DNA of 64,000 nt from Sphingomonas guangdongensis (GCF_900199185.1 NZ_OBMI01000002.1:620001-684000), one strand, 5' to 3'; counted from the stretch's first letter, positions 52,681 to 62,654 are shown. Translations and numbers: made by a program. The notes: generated by a model from the letters alone, not told the origin.

Positions 52681-53192
52681 CGGGACGGCGGCGGGTCGCC
52701 GATGCGGTCGAGCGCGTCGGCCGCCAGCTCGGCCACGCGGGTGAGGGTGGAAATCGTCGCCGCCGCGATCGGCGCCGGCTCACGCCAGTAGACTCCCATC
52801 GCGATCAGCGGCTCGCCGTGCCCGATCGGCACCATCACCATGCTGCGGATGAAGGTCGCGAGATAAAGGTTGAGCGGCACGCGCTTGTCCTCGCTGACGT
52901 CCGGGATGACGATCGGCGCGCGCGCGACCATCGCCATGCCGCTCACGCACATGCGCAACGGGAAGGACTGGCCGGTCCACAGCGGGCTGATCGCGTCCTC
53001 GGTCAGGTAGTGGACCTCGTCGCCGCGCCGCTCGATCAGCGTGATGCCGTCCGCGGCGGTGAGCGTGCGCGCGTGGGTGCGGAGCGCCTCCACGACCGAC
53101 GCGACCGATCGACCGAGCGCCAGGTCCTCGCGCAGCGGTTTCAGCGGATCAGCCGGAGCCGGGCGCAGAAAATGAAGGAGACTGCGAGCCAT
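52668..53192 (-). CDS. GAF-domain protein
   Basis: A 174-residue protein that is almost entirely one GAF domain: ALRTHARTLTAADGITLIER, FPLRMCVSGMAMVARAPIVI, then DVSEDKRVP and SMVMVPIGHGEPLIAMGVYW. GAF domains bind small ligands or sense redox, but no output domain is attached. It converges on and overlaps the EAL gene, so it may be a partner input module. That is only inference. Confidence 0.8.
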   Translation of the reverse strand: MARSLLHFLRPAPADPLKPLREDLALGRSVASVVEALRTHARTLTAADGITLIERRGDEVHYLTEDAISPLWTGQSFPLRMCVSGMAMVARAPIVIPDVSEDKRVPLNLYLATFIRSMVMVPIGHGEPLIAMGVYWREPAPIAAATISTLTRVAELAADALDRIGDPPPSRQAA

Positions 53193-53258
53193 AACGACGG
53201 GGAATTATGCGCCGCAAACCTTACCGAACAGAACCACTTATCCCCAACATGGCGGTAA

Positions 53259-56200
53259 TCATCCCGCCGCCTTGGCCAGCCCCCGTGACAGCTGCAGCGC
53301 ACCGTGGAGCCGCGCCTGCGGGTCGTTCCACGCGCGGCTGATCACCAGCCGCTGATCGGGCCTGAGCTTCGCGACGTCGCCGAGCTTTCCGACATAGGCG
53401 AGCAGACCGTCGACGTTCGGGAAGTGGTTGTCATGGAACGCCACCACCGCGCCCTTGGCGCCTACGTCGAGCTTGGCGATGCATGCGCGCTTGGCGTTCA
53501 GCTTGATCTCCATAAGCCGCAGCAGATTGTCCGTCTCCTCCGGCAGCTTGCCGAAGCGGTCGATCAGCTCGGCGGCGAATGCCTCCAATCCGGCGCGTTC
53601 GTCGATCTCGTTGAGGCGGCGGTAAAGCCCCATGCGCAGGTCGAGGTCGGGGACGTAGCTCTCCGGCAGCAGGATCGGCGCGTCGACGGTGATCTGGGGC
53701 GAGAAGTCGGTCGGACGGCGCGCCATGCCGCCGGCCTTCGCCTCCATGATCGCTTCCTCCAGCATCGACTGGTAGAGTTCGTAGCCGACCTCCTTGATGT
53801 GGCCCGACTGCTCGTCGCCGAGCAGGTTGCCTGCCCCGCGGATGTCGAGGTCGTGGCTGGCGAGCTGGAAGCCGGCGCCGAGTGATTCGAGATCGCTGAG
53901 CACCTTGAGCCGCTTCTCCGCCGCATCGGTCATCTGCCGCTCGGGCGGCGCGACCATGTAGGCGTAGGCGCGCGTTTTCGACCGGCCGACCCGCCCGCGC
54001 AGCTGGTAGAGCTGGGCGAGGCCGAAGCGGTCGGCGCGGTTGACGATCATGGTGTTGGCGGACGGGATGTCGATCCCGCTCTCGATGATGGTGGTGGACA
54101 CCAGCACCTCGAACTTCTTGTCGTAGAAGGCGCTCATGCGCTCCTCGACCTCGCTTGCGGACATCTGGCCGTGCGCGACCACGTAGCGGACCTCCGGCAC
54201 GTTCTCGCGCAGATATTCCTCGATGTCGGGCAGGTCGGCGACCCGCGGCGTGACTAGGAAGCTCTGACCGCCGCGATAATGCTCGCGCAGCAGCGCCTCG
54301 CGCAGCACCACCGGGTCCCAGGGCATGACGTAGGTGCGGACCGCCAGACGATCGACCGGGGGCGTCTGGATGACCGACAGCTCGCGCAGGCCCGACATCG
54401 CCATCTGGAGCGTGCGCGGGATCGGCGTGGCGGTGAGCGTCAGCATGTGGACGTCGGCTTTCAGCGCCTTCAGTCGCTCCTTGTGGGTGACGCCGAAGCG
54501 CTGCTCCTCGTCGACGATGACGAGGCCGAGGCGCTTGAAGTCGATCGCCTTGGCGAGCAGCGCGTGGGTGCCGATCACGACGTCCAGGTCGCCGCTGGCG
54601 AGCCCTTCCTTGGCCGTCTTCGCCTCCGCCGTGCCGACCAGGCGCGACAGGCGGCCGACCTTGATCGGAAAGCCTTCGAAGCGCGCAACGAAGTTGTTGT
54701 AGTGCTGGCGGGCGAGCAGCGTCGTGGGGCACACTACCGCGACCTGCATCCCTGCCATCGCCGCGACGAACGCGGCGCGGAGCGCGACCTCCGTCTTGCC
54801 GAAGCCGACGTCGCCGACGACCAGCCGGTCCATCGGCTTGCCCGCCGAGAGGTCGGCAAGGACGTCGCCGATCGCGCGCTCCTGATCGTCGGTTTCCTCG
54901 TACGGGAAGCGATCGACAAAGGTCGCGAAGCCGCTGTCGTCGGGCTCGGCGACCTGACCGGGGCGAAGCGCGCGCTCGGCCGCTGTCGCAATCAGCTCGC
55001 CCGCGATCTCGCGAATGCGCTCCTTCATGCGGCTCTTGCGCCGCTGCCACGCCTCGCCGCCCAATCGGTCGAGCGACGCGCCTTCCTCACCCGCGCCGTA
55101 GCGGCTGAGCACCTCCAGGTTCTCGACCGGCACGTAGAGCTTGTCGCCGCCGGCGTAGCTCACCGCGACGCAGTCGTGCGGTGCCTTCTGCACCGGCACC
55201 TGGGTCAGCCCCTCGTACCGGCCGATGCCGTGATCGGTGTGGACCACCAGGTCGCCGGGCGAGAGCGTCGCCAGTTCCGCCAGGAACGCGTCGGCCGACT
55301 TGCGCCGCTTGGTGCGGCGGATCAGCCGGTCGCCGAGCATGTCCTGCTCGCTCAGGACCGTCACGTCGGGCGCGGTGAAGCCGTGATCGAGGCCGAGCAC
55401 CGTCAGCGCGACACCCTGATCGCCGGCGGCGAGCGCGGCCTGCCAGTCGTCCGCCAGGCGGATGCCGGAGAGGCCGTGATCCTCCAGCAACCCCTTCAGC
55501 CGCTCGCGCGAGCCGGCGGAGTAGCTGGCGAGAACAATCTTGCGCCCGTCACGGCGGACCTTGCCCAAGTAGGCGGTGACTGCCTCGTACACGTTCTGCC
55601 CGCCGGTCCGCTCCGGCGCGAAATCGCGCGGGCCGTCGACGTTGAACTCGACGACGGTGGCGCTCGGCGGCTCGTGGAACGGCGTGGCGAGGTGGGCGGG
55701 CGCACGATCGAGCGCTTGGCTCCACTCGTCGGCTGAGAGATAGAGGGCGGTGGGTTCGAGCGGGCGGTAGCTGCCCGGTGCGGCGCTGGCGGCGCGGACG
55801 CGATTGCCGTGATAGTCGGCGATCGCCTCGAACCGGCCCTCGGCAGCGCTCGCGACGCCTGCATCCCGGACGACCACCGCGTCGCCGGGCAGGTGGTCGA
55901 ACAGCGTCTCCAGCCGCTCCTCGAACAGGGGCAGCCAATGCTCCATGCCGGCCAGGCGCCGGCCCTCGCTCACCGCCTCGTAGAGCGGATCGCCGGTCGC
56001 GGTAGCGCCAAACTTTTCCCGATATCGGCTGCGGAAACGCTTGATGCTTTCCTCATCCAACAGCGCTTCGGAGGCGGGGAGCAGCGTGAAGCTCTTGATC
56101 TGCCCGGTGGTACGCTGGTCGGCGGGGTCGAAGGTGCGGACCGTCTCGATCTCGTCACCGAAGAAGTCGAGGCGCAGCGCCGCCTCCGCGCCCGAGGGAA

Positions 56201-56714
56201 ACAGGTCGACCAGCCCGCCGCGAATGGCGAACTCGCCGGCGTCGTTCACCGTCTCCGAGCGAACATAGCCGTTCGCCTGGAGCAGCGCGGCCAGCCGATC
56301 GCGGCCGATCCGCTCGCCGGGCGCGAGGCTTGCGACAAGCTGGCGGATACGGAAGGGGGTCAGCGTGCGCTGGCTCGCGGCATTGGCGGTGGTGACGAGC
56401 AGCCGCGGTCCGGTCGGCTTGGTCTGGAGCCGGTGCAGCGCGGCGAGCCGTTCCGCCATGACCCGCAGGGTGGGGGAGGCGCGATCGAAGGGCAGGCAGT
56501 CCCACGCCGGGAAGCCGATCACCTCCAGCTCGGGCGCGAAGAACGGCGCGGTCGCGATCACCGCGCGCATCGCGGCCTCGTCCGGCGCGATGAAGACCAC
56601 GCCGCCGCTCGACGCACGGGCAAGGTCGGCGAGCAGGAGGGGCAGGAAGCCGGTGGGTACGCCCGCGAGCGTCAGCGGGCGCGGGGCAGCGAGGATCGGC
56701 TTGAAGTCTGGCAT
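53259..56714 (-). CDS. mfd: Transcription-repair coupling factor Mfd
   Basis: An 1151-residue SF2 translocase. The UvrB-like N-terminus (RLLVTTANAASQRTLTPFRI) is followed by the RNA polymerase interaction domain (DLVVHTDHGIGRYEGL). The RecG-like motor has Walker A VGDVGFGKTEVALRA, DEEQRFG and the RVGRSKTRAYAY region, and the C-terminal TRCF domain closes the protein. It removes stalled RNA polymerase and recruits UvrA to lesions. sdhE lies 12 bases upstream on the same strand. Confidence 0.97.
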   Translation of the reverse strand: MPDFKPILAAPRPLTLAGVPTGFLPLLLADLARASSGGVVFIAPDEAAMRAVIATAPFFAPELEVIGFPAWDCLPFDRASPTLRVMAERLAALHRLQTKPTGPRLLVTTANAASQRTLTPFRIRQLVASLAPGERIGRDRLAALLQANGYVRSETVNDAGEFAIRGGLVDLFPSGAEAALRLDFFGDEIETVRTFDPADQRTTGQIKSFTLLPASEALLDEESIKRFRSRYREKFGATATGDPLYEAVSEGRRLAGMEHWLPLFEERLETLFDHLPGDAVVVRDAGVASAAEGRFEAIADYHGNRVRAASAAPGSYRPLEPTALYLSADEWSQALDRAPAHLATPFHEPPSATVVEFNVDGPRDFAPERTGGQNVYEAVTAYLGKVRRDGRKIVLASYSAGSRERLKGLLEDHGLSGIRLADDWQAALAAGDQGVALTVLGLDHGFTAPDVTVLSEQDMLGDRLIRRTKRRKSADAFLAELATLSPGDLVVHTDHGIGRYEGLTQVPVQKAPHDCVAVSYAGGDKLYVPVENLEVLSRYGAGEEGASLDRLGGEAWQRRKSRMKERIREIAGELIATAAERALRPGQVAEPDDSGFATFVDRFPYEETDDQERAIGDVLADLSAGKPMDRLVVGDVGFGKTEVALRAAFVAAMAGMQVAVVCPTTLLARQHYNNFVARFEGFPIKVGRLSRLVGTAEAKTAKEGLASGDLDVVIGTHALLAKAIDFKRLGLVIVDEEQRFGVTHKERLKALKADVHMLTLTATPIPRTLQMAMSGLRELSVIQTPPVDRLAVRTYVMPWDPVVLREALLREHYRGGQSFLVTPRVADLPDIEEYLRENVPEVRYVVAHGQMSASEVEERMSAFYDKKFEVLVSTTIIESGIDIPSANTMIVNRADRFGLAQLYQLRGRVGRSKTRAYAYMVAPPERQMTDAAEKRLKVLSDLESLGAGFQLASHDLDIRGAGNLLGDEQSGHIKEVGYELYQSMLEEAIMEAKAGGMARRPTDFSPQITVDAPILLPESYVPDLDLRMGLYRRLNEIDERAGLEAFAAELIDRFGKLPEETDNLLRLMEIKLNAKRACIAKLDVGAKGAVVAFHDNHFPNVDGLLAYVGKLGDVAKLRPDQRLVISRAWNDPQARLHGALQLSRGLAKAAG

Positions 56715-56726
56715 TGCGGCTTTCAG

Positions 56727-56993
56727 CTATTCGGCGATCGGGACGTAGGTGAGCGTCTTCATTCGCTCCATCATCGCACCCGCCCAACGCTCGGGCACCG
56801 CCTGCGCGCCCATTGCCCAGGCCATGATGTCGACGTCCTGTTCCTCGATGAACGCCTCGAACCAGGCGATGTCCTCGTCCGACCAGTCGGCGGAATGCGC
56901 GTCGAAGAAGCCGCCGACCATCAGATCGGCTTCCTTGGTGCCGCGGTGCCAGGCGCGGAAGCGCAGGCGTTTGAGGCGGATCTCGCGGTCCAT
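56727..56993 (-). CDS. sdhE: FAD assembly factor SdhE (succinate dehydrogenase assembly)
   Basis: An 88-residue protein starting RLKRLRFRAWHRGTKEADLM, with the RGxxE motif (RGTKE) that helps SdhE attach FAD covalently to SdhA. The remainder, WFEAFIEEQDVDIMAWAMG, matches the family. It lies between mfd and the divergent recG, a grouping seen in many alphaproteobacteria. Confidence 0.94.
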   Translation of the reverse strand: MDREIRLKRLRFRAWHRGTKEADLMVGGFFDAHSADWSDEDIAWFEAFIEEQDVDIMAWAMGAQAVPERWAGAMMERMKTLTYVPIAE

Positions 56994-57070
56994 AGGGCGG
57001 TTCTCAACGGCGGATAGCCGCCGGCGCTTGGAGCGGCCGTCGGCAAGGGCTAGGAGCGCGTGAGATAGCC

Positions 57071-59134
57071 ATGCGCCCCGCCATCCTCAACCCGTTGTTC
57101 GCCGAGGTGACCGCGCTGAAGGGCGTCGGCCCGGCGCTCGCCAAGCCCTTGGAGCGGCTGGGGCTCGCCCGCGCGGTGGACGTTGCGTTCCACCTGCCGA
57201 CCGGGTGGATCGACCGGGTGCCGCGCGACGAACTGGACGTCGGCGACGTCGGTCGCACGATCGCGATCACGCTGACCCCGGTCGGTTACCGCATGAGCGG
57301 CGGCGCGCGTAGCCCGGCGCGGGTGCAGGCGATCGACGGCAAGGGCAATGGAGTCACGCTGACCTACTTCGGCGGCAACTCGGGCTGGGTGAAGAAGATG
57401 CTGCCGCTCAACGAGTCACGGCGGGTGTCGGGCAAGCTGGAGAGCTACGGCCAGGAGCTCCAGATCGTCCACCCGGACTATGTCGTGCCGCTCGACGAGG
57501 CGCCGCCCGCCGGTGAGCGCGAGGCGATCTATCCCTTGTCGGAGGGGATGACCTCGCGCCGGCTCGCCGCGCTCGCCGCGCAGGCGGTCGAGCGCGCGCC
57601 CGAGCTGCCGGAGTGGATCGAGCCGAGCCTCAAGGCCAAGCACGACTGGCCCGACTGGCGGCAGGCGCTGGCGACCATCCACGCCGACCCGTCGGACGCG
57701 AAGGCGCGCGCGCGGCTCGCCTACGACGAGGTGTTCGCCAATCAGCTCGCGCTGCTGCTGGTCCGCGGCGAGGCACGAGCGAAGCGCGGGCGGGCGCTCG
57801 CCGGTGACGGGCGCTTACGTGACGCGCTGAAGCTGCCCTATGCGCCGACCGGCGCGCAGGCACGGACGATCACGGAGATCGCCGGCGACCTGCAGCAGAG
57901 CCAGCCGATGCTGCGCCTGCTGCAAGGCGACGTGGGGTCAGGCAAGACGCTGGTCGCCCTGATGGCGCTGCTGATCGCGGTGGAGGCGGGGGCGCAGGGG
58001 GCGCTGCTCGCCCCGACCGAGATCCTGGCCCGCCAGCACTTCGAAACGCTCTCCCGAAAGCTGAGCGGGGTGCCTGTTCGAGTTGCCATCCTTACCGGAC
58101 GCGACAAGGGGCGGGCGCGCGAAGCGACGCTGATGGGGCTGGCGGCGGGCGAGATCGACGTGCTGATCGGCACCCATGCGATCTTCCAGGAGGGCGTCAC
58201 CTATCGCAACCTGGGGCTGGTGGTGGTGGACGAGCAGCACCGCTTCGGCGTTGCCCAACGCATGATGCTCCAGGCCAAGGCCGCCACGCCGCCGCACCTG
58301 CTGGTCATGACTGCGACGCCGATCCCTCGAACCCTGACGCTGGCGCAGTATGGCGAGATGGACGTGAGCCAGTTGGACGAAATGCCGCCCGGTCGCGAGC
58401 CGATCGAGACCCGCGTGATCTCGGATGATCGGCTGGACGAGGTGGTCGAGGGACTCGGGCGCCATCTGGCGGGCGGCGGGCAGGCTTATTGGGTGTGTCC
58501 GCTGGTCGAGGAAAGCGAGAAGAGCGACATGGCTGCGGCCGAAGCGCGGGCGGCGGCGCTCACGGCCCGCTTCGGCGACGCGGTGGCGCTGGTTCACGGC
58601 CGCATGAAGGGGCCGGAGAAGGACGCGGTGATGGCGCGCTTCGCGAGCGGCGGCGCGGGCGTGCTGGTCGCGACCACGGTGATCGAGGTCGGGGTGGACG
58701 TGCCCAATGCGACCCTGATCGTGATCGAGCATGCAGACCGCTTCGGGCTCGCCCAGCTTCACCAGCTGCGCGGGCGAGTCGGGCGTGGGGGCGGGCGCTC
58801 GGTCTGCCTGCTGCTGCGCGGCGGCGGCTTGTCTGAAACGGCGCGCGCGCGATTGGCCCTGATGCGCGAGACCAACGACGGGTTCCGCATCGCGGAGGAG
58901 GACCTGCGCCTGCGCGGCGCGGGCGAGCTGCTCGGTACACGTCAGTCGGGAGAGGCGGCGTTCCGGCTCGCCACGCCCGAGATGCTGGCCGAGCTGCTCC
59001 CGGCCGCGAACGGCGACGCAAGGCTGCTGATCGATCGCGACGGCGGGTTGCAGGGCGACCGGGGCCAGGCGGCGCGGGTGGCGCTCTACCTGTTCGAGCG
59101 CGACGCCGCGGTGGGGCTGCTCCGCGCGGGGTGA
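57071..59134 (+). CDS. recG: ATP-dependent DNA helicase RecG
   Basis: A 687-residue protein. The N-terminal wedge domain (GVGPALAKPLERLGLARAVD; LTYFGGNSGWVKKMLPLNES) is followed by the SF2 motor: Walker A LLQGDVGSGKTLVALM, motif II VVVDEQHRFGVAQRM, and motif VI QLRGRVGRGGGRS. RecG remodels stalled forks and branched recombination intermediates. ATG 57071; diverges from sdhE. Confidence 0.96.
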   Translation: MRPAILNPLFAEVTALKGVGPALAKPLERLGLARAVDVAFHLPTGWIDRVPRDELDVGDVGRTIAITLTPVGYRMSGGARSPARVQAIDGKGNGVTLTYFGGNSGWVKKMLPLNESRRVSGKLESYGQELQIVHPDYVVPLDEAPPAGEREAIYPLSEGMTSRRLAALAAQAVERAPELPEWIEPSLKAKHDWPDWRQALATIHADPSDAKARARLAYDEVFANQLALLLVRGEARAKRGRALAGDGRLRDALKLPYAPTGAQARTITEIAGDLQQSQPMLRLLQGDVGSGKTLVALMALLIAVEAGAQGALLAPTEILARQHFETLSRKLSGVPVRVAILTGRDKGRAREATLMGLAAGEIDVLIGTHAIFQEGVTYRNLGLVVVDEQHRFGVAQRMMLQAKAATPPHLLVMTATPIPRTLTLAQYGEMDVSQLDEMPPGREPIETRVISDDRLDEVVEGLGRHLAGGGQAYWVCPLVEESEKSDMAAAEARAAALTARFGDAVALVHGRMKGPEKDAVMARFASGGAGVLVATTVIEVGVDVPNATLIVIEHADRFGLAQLHQLRGRVGRGGGRSVCLLLRGGGLSETARARLALMRETNDGFRIAEEDLRLRGAGELLGTRQSGEAAFRLATPEMLAELLPAANGDARLLIDRDGGLQGDRGQAARVALYLFERDAAVGLLRAG

Positions 59135-59141
59135 CAGCCGA

Positions 59142-59459
59142 TCACTGCTGCCGCAGGAGGGCCGCGAGCAGCTCGTAGTAGGAGGCGAGCGGGATCGCGG
59201 TGCCATACTCGCAGCCGATGCGCCCGCCGAGCGCCCAGCGAACCACCGCGCTGCGCTGGCCGAGTCGCGGCAGGGTCACCTCGATCGTGTCCCCGGGCTG
59301 GAGGCTCGCGTCACACCGCGCCATGAACCCGCCGGTCGACGTGTTGACGAGGAGCAGCTGGATGGTGCCGCCGTCCGCCGTCTGCCCCCGAGTGCGGTGG
59401 TGAACCTCGTCGCGGTTCTCGCGACGGACATCGGAATAGGCCAGGTTACTCAGCGGCAT
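59142..59459 (-). CDS. Single-domain PilZ protein
   Basis: A 105-residue protein consisting of a PilZ domain. It has an RRENR cluster (R-x3-R type) near residue 12 and the N-x-S-x-x-G motif as NTSTGG, with ARCDASLQPGDTIEVTLPRL and GRIGCEYGTAI completing the fold. It is a probable c-di-GMP sensor without an attached output. It converges on recG with a 7-base gap. Confidence 0.8.
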   Translation of the reverse strand: MPLSNLAYSDVRRENRDEVHHRTRGQTADGGTIQLLLVNTSTGGFMARCDASLQPGDTIEVTLPRLGQRSAVVRWALGGRIGCEYGTAIPLASYYELLAALLRQQ

Positions 59460-59545
59460 AGCGACGCGCCCTCATCAGGTAACCGGCATAGCGACCCAGA
59501 AGTAAAAATCGCCTTGAACAAAGGTGCTTAACGTCGATGGAGCCA

Positions 59546-60772
59546 TCATGCCGGGCGGAGCAGGCCGTGGTTCTTCTTGCCTGCGGAAAGGCGAAGTTGC
59601 TCCGAGACGGAGATGACCAAGGTGTCGTCCGCCACGCGTTCACCATCGACGCGCGCACCGCCGCCGGCAATCAGGCGTCGCGCCTCGCCCTTGGACGCGC
59701 AAAAGCCAAGGCCGATCAGCGCGTCAACGATCCCGATTTGCCCGCCCGCGACGTCGAGCGTCGGCAGCGCGGCACCGGCCGCGCCCTCCTCGAACGTCCG
59801 CCGCGCAGTTTCGGCGGCTTCGTCGGCGGCGGCGCGGCCGCGGCACATGGCGGTCGCTTCGGTTGCCAGCACCTTCTTCGCCTCGTTGATCTCGGCACCG
59901 GGCAGCGCCTCCAGCCGCGCGATCTCGTCCAGCGGCAGGTCGGTGAACAGGCGGAGGAAGCGGCCGACATCGCGGTCGTCGGTGTTGCGCCAGAATTGCC
60001 AGTAATCAAAGTGCGACAGCTGATCCTCGTGCAGCCACACCGCGCCCGCCACCGTCTTGCCCATCTTGGTGCCGTCGGCGGTGGTCAGCAGCGGGGTGGT
60101 GACGCCGAACACCTCCGTCCCGTCCATCCGGCGCGCGAGCTCCACGCCGTTGACGATGTTCCCCCACTGATCGCTGCCGCCCATCTGCAGCCGCACGCCC
60201 GCGCGACGCCCCAGCTCGCGGAAGTCGTAGCCTTGGAGGATCATGTAGTTGAACTCGAGGAACGACAGCGACTGTTCGCGGTCGAGCCGGAGCTTGACCG
60301 AGTCGAACGACAGCATCCGGTTGACGCTGAAGTGCTGGCCGACTTCGCGCAGGAAGGGGATGTACTCGAGCTTGTCGAGCCAGTCGGCGTTGTTGACCAT
60401 CACCGCATCGGTCGGCCCGTCGCCGAACGTCAGGAATCGTTCGAAGATGCGCTGGATGCCCGCGATATTCGCGGCGATCGTCTCGTCGGATGCCAGCTTG
60501 CGCGCCTCGTCTTTGAACGACGGGTCGCCGATCTTGCCGGTGCCGCCGCCCATCAGCACGACCGGCTTGTGCCCCGCCTGCTGCAGGCGGCGGAGCAGCA
60601 TGATCTGGACCAGGCTGCCGACGTGGAGCGACGGCGCGGTCGGATCGAAGCCGATGTAGCCGGGCACGACTTCCCGCACGGCAAGCGCGTCGAGCGCCGC
60701 GGCGTCGGTCACCTGGTGGATGTACCCGCGCTCAGAGAGGAGGCGGAGGAGGTCGGATTGGTACTCGGTCAT
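59546..60772 (-). CDS. tyrS: Tyrosyl-tRNA synthetase
   Basis: A 408-residue class I synthetase. The HIGH-like motif is [10 protein letters not shown] in [30 protein letters not shown] contacts the amino acid site, and the KMSKS-like loop is GTKMGKT. A C-terminal S4 RNA-binding domain ([20 protein letters not shown]) follows. It charges tRNA-Tyr. ATG 60772 is the family start. Confidence 0.97.
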   Translation of the reverse strand: MTEYQSDLLRLLSERGYIHQVTDAAALDALAVREVVPGYIGFDPTAPSLHVGSLVQIMLLRRLQQAGHKPVVLMGGGTGKIGDPSFKDEARKLASDETIAANIAGIQRIFERFLTFGDGPTDAVMVNNADWLDKLEYIPFLREVGQHFSVNRMLSFDSVKLRLDREQSLSFLEFNYMILQGYDFRELGRRAGVRLQMGGSDQWGNIVNGVELARRMDGTEVFGVTTPLLTTADGTKMGKTVAGAVWLHEDQLSHFDYWQFWRNTDDRDVGRFLRLFTDLPLDEIARLEALPGAEINEAKKVLATEATAMCRGRAAADEAAETARRTFEEGAAGAALPTLDVAGGQIGIVDALIGLGFCASKGEARRLIAGGGARVDGERVADDTLVISVSEQLRLSAGKKNHGLLRPA

Positions 60773-60811
60773 GGCGGCGGGCGCTTAGCACGCGCGGTTA
60801 CGCACACAAAC

Positions 60812-60901
60812 CGTTCGCCCTGAGCTTGTCGAAGGGGCGTTCTCTTCTCTAGCCACGGCGCCAGGGAGAAGAACGGTGCTTCGACAGGCTCAGGGCGAAC
60901 G
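60812..60901. repeat. Inverted repeat with 23-base arms next to tyrS
   Basis: CGTTCGCCCTGAGCTTGTCG (arm 60812-60834) is mirrored by TTCGACAGGCTCAGGGCGAA (arm 60879-60901). The 23-base arms differ at one position and are separated by 44 bases. This sequence is a well-known intergenic repeat of sphingomonads and other proteobacteria. The second arm includes the possible start of the DOMON-like gene. Confidence 0.85.
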
Positions 60902-61457
60902 GACATGGGGGCTCCACGCCTTGGTACGTCACCCGGACACACCGTCGAGCAAGGTCGAGGGTGTCAGCGTTCAGCTTCTCAGTGCCGACGCCTCCTCGAT
61001 GATGATCGAGTTCAGCGTTCGCGGTCGCTCTCACGTGCTGGTTCCGGAGCCGGCGGCACCGATCCGAAACGATGGGCTCTGGAAGACGACGTGCTTCGAA
61101 GCCTTCCTTCAGCCCGACCACGCGGCGTCTTACCTAGAGCTCAACTTCTCGCCTTCGCTCGCCTGGGCTGCCTATTCTTTTGCGGAGTATCGTGCGGGCA
61201 TGTCCGACATCGAGCCGCGGTTTGCGCCGGAGATCTGGTTGTCGCAGTCAGATCCGGACCTCGACTATTTGTTTCTGTCGGCCGAGTTCGACGTCGCCGA
61301 TGCCCTGAACGGCCCCTTTCGTCTCGGCCTGTCCGCCGTGATCGAGGAGGTGGACGGAACCAAGTCCTACTGGGCACTCGCGCATCCACCGGGCGCCCCC
61401 GATTTCCACCACCCGGATTGCTTTGCGCTCCACATCCCGGCACTCGGAAGTCCATGA
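60876..61457 (+). CDS. DOMON-like domain protein
   Basis: A protein of about 190 residues. LVRHPDTPSSKVEGVSVQLL, GLWKTTCFEAFLQPDHAASY and LELNFSPSLAWAAYSFAEYR match the DOMON-like type 9 family found beside amidohydrolases or NamZ genes. It may bind a sugar or heme ligand. The only non-TTG start, GTG 60876, falls at the edge of a repeat arm, and the family similarity begins around TTG 60921. The repeat may therefore have replaced the original 5' end. It is coupled to namZ by ATGA. Confidence 0.7.
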   Translation: MLRQAQGERTWGLHALVRHPDTPSSKVEGVSVQLLSADASSMMIEFSVRGRSHVLVPEPAAPIRNDGLWKTTCFEAFLQPDHAASYLELNFSPSLAWAAYSFAEYRAGMSDIEPRFAPEIWLSQSDPDLDYLFLSAEFDVADALNGPFRLGLSAVIEEVDGTKSYWALAHPPGAPDFHHPDCFALHIPALGSP

Positions 61458-62650
61458 AGTTCGGGATCGATCGCCTGCTCGCCGATGACGGGTTGCTGGA
61501 TGAGTTGAAGGGCCGCCGCGTCGCGCTGCTCGCGCATCCGGCGTCGGTTACCGCCGACCTGACCCACAGCCTGGACGCGCTGGTCGCGGCGGGCGTGCGG
61601 GTCAGCGCCGCCTTTGGGCCGCAGCACGGCCTGCGCGGCGACAAGCAGGACAACATGATGGAGTCGCCGGACTACGACGACCCCGTCCACGGCGTGCCGG
61701 TGTTCAGCCTCTACGGCGAGGTGCGGCGCCCGACCGGTCAGGCGATGAGCACGTTCGACGTGCTGCTGGTCGACCTGCAGGACCTCGGCTGCCGAATCTA
61801 CACCTTCATCACGACGCTGCGCTACGTGCTGGAGGCGGCGGCCGAGCACGGCAAGGAAGTCTGGGTGCTCGACCGGCCGAACCCGGCCGGGCGGCCGATC
61901 GAGGGGCTGACGCTGCGCGTAGGATGGGAGAGCTTCGTGGGTGCCGGCCCCATGCCGATGCGCCACGGGCTGACGCTCGGCGAGCTGGGGCAGTGGTTCA
62001 TCGACCATTACCGGCTCGACGTCGCCTACCGGGTGATCGCAATTGAGGGCTACGCGCCCGACGCTGCGCCGGGCTTCGGCTGGCCCACCGACCGGATTTG
62101 GATCAACCCCAGCCCGAATGCGCCCAACCTCAACATGGCGCGGGCATATGCCGGCACGGTCATGCTGGAGGGAACGACGCTGTCGGAGGGCCGCGGCACC
62201 ACCCGGCCGCTGGAACTGTTCGGCGCGCCCGACCTCGATGCGCTCGCGATCATGGCGCAGATGCGACGCAGCGCGCCCGACTGGCTGTACGGCTGCACGC
62301 TGCGCGCGATCAGCTTCGAGCCGACCTTCCACAAGCACGTCCACCAGCTGTGCCACGGCGTCCACATACACGCCGAGGGGGCCACCTATGATCACGGGGC
62401 GTTCCGGCCGTGGCGGCTCCAGGCGCTGGCGTTCAAGGCGATCCGCGAACTGCACCCCGACTACCCGCTCTGGCGCGACTTTCCGTACGAGTATGTGTTC
62501 GACAAGCTTGCGATCGACGTGATCAACGGTGGTCCGGACCTGCGCGCCTGGGTGGACGACGCCGGGGCCGAGCCGGGCGACCTCGACGCACTAACCTGCC
62601 CGGACGAGGCCGCCTGGGCCGAGGCGCGGGCGCCGTATCTCCTCTACTGA
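61454..62650 (+). CDS. namZ: DUF1343 family protein, NamZ-type exo-beta-N-acetylmuramidase
   Basis: A 398-residue protein of the DUF1343/NamZ family: MKFGIDRLLADD, FGPQHGLRGDKQDNMMESPD, VLLVDLQDLGCRIYTFITTL, VLDRPNPAGRPIEGLTLR and INPSPNAPNLNMARAYAGTV. NamZ releases MurNAc from the non-reducing end of peptidoglycan fragments. No signal peptide is visible, so it would act in the cytoplasm here. That fits MurNAc reuse by the AmgK/MurU pair at 32-34 kb. ATGA overlap with the DOMON-like gene. Confidence 0.88.
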   Translation: MKFGIDRLLADDGLLDELKGRRVALLAHPASVTADLTHSLDALVAAGVRVSAAFGPQHGLRGDKQDNMMESPDYDDPVHGVPVFSLYGEVRRPTGQAMSTFDVLLVDLQDLGCRIYTFITTLRYVLEAAAEHGKEVWVLDRPNPAGRPIEGLTLRVGWESFVGAGPMPMRHGLTLGELGQWFIDHYRLDVAYRVIAIEGYAPDAAPGFGWPTDRIWINPSPNAPNLNMARAYAGTVMLEGTTLSEGRGTTRPLELFGAPDLDALAIMAQMRRSAPDWLYGCTLRAISFEPTFHKHVHQLCHGVHIHAEGATYDHGAFRPWRLQALAFKAIRELHPDYPLWRDFPYEYVFDKLAIDVINGGPDLRAWVDDAGAEPGDLDALTCPDEAAWAEARAPYLLY

Positions 62651-62654
62651 CGCG

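Noticed and set aside
53218..53240. DnaA box (CTTATCCCCA) near the end of mfd
   Set aside because: A single site one base from the consensus TTATCCACA, with no cluster or AT-rich unwinding region, is not evidence of an origin.
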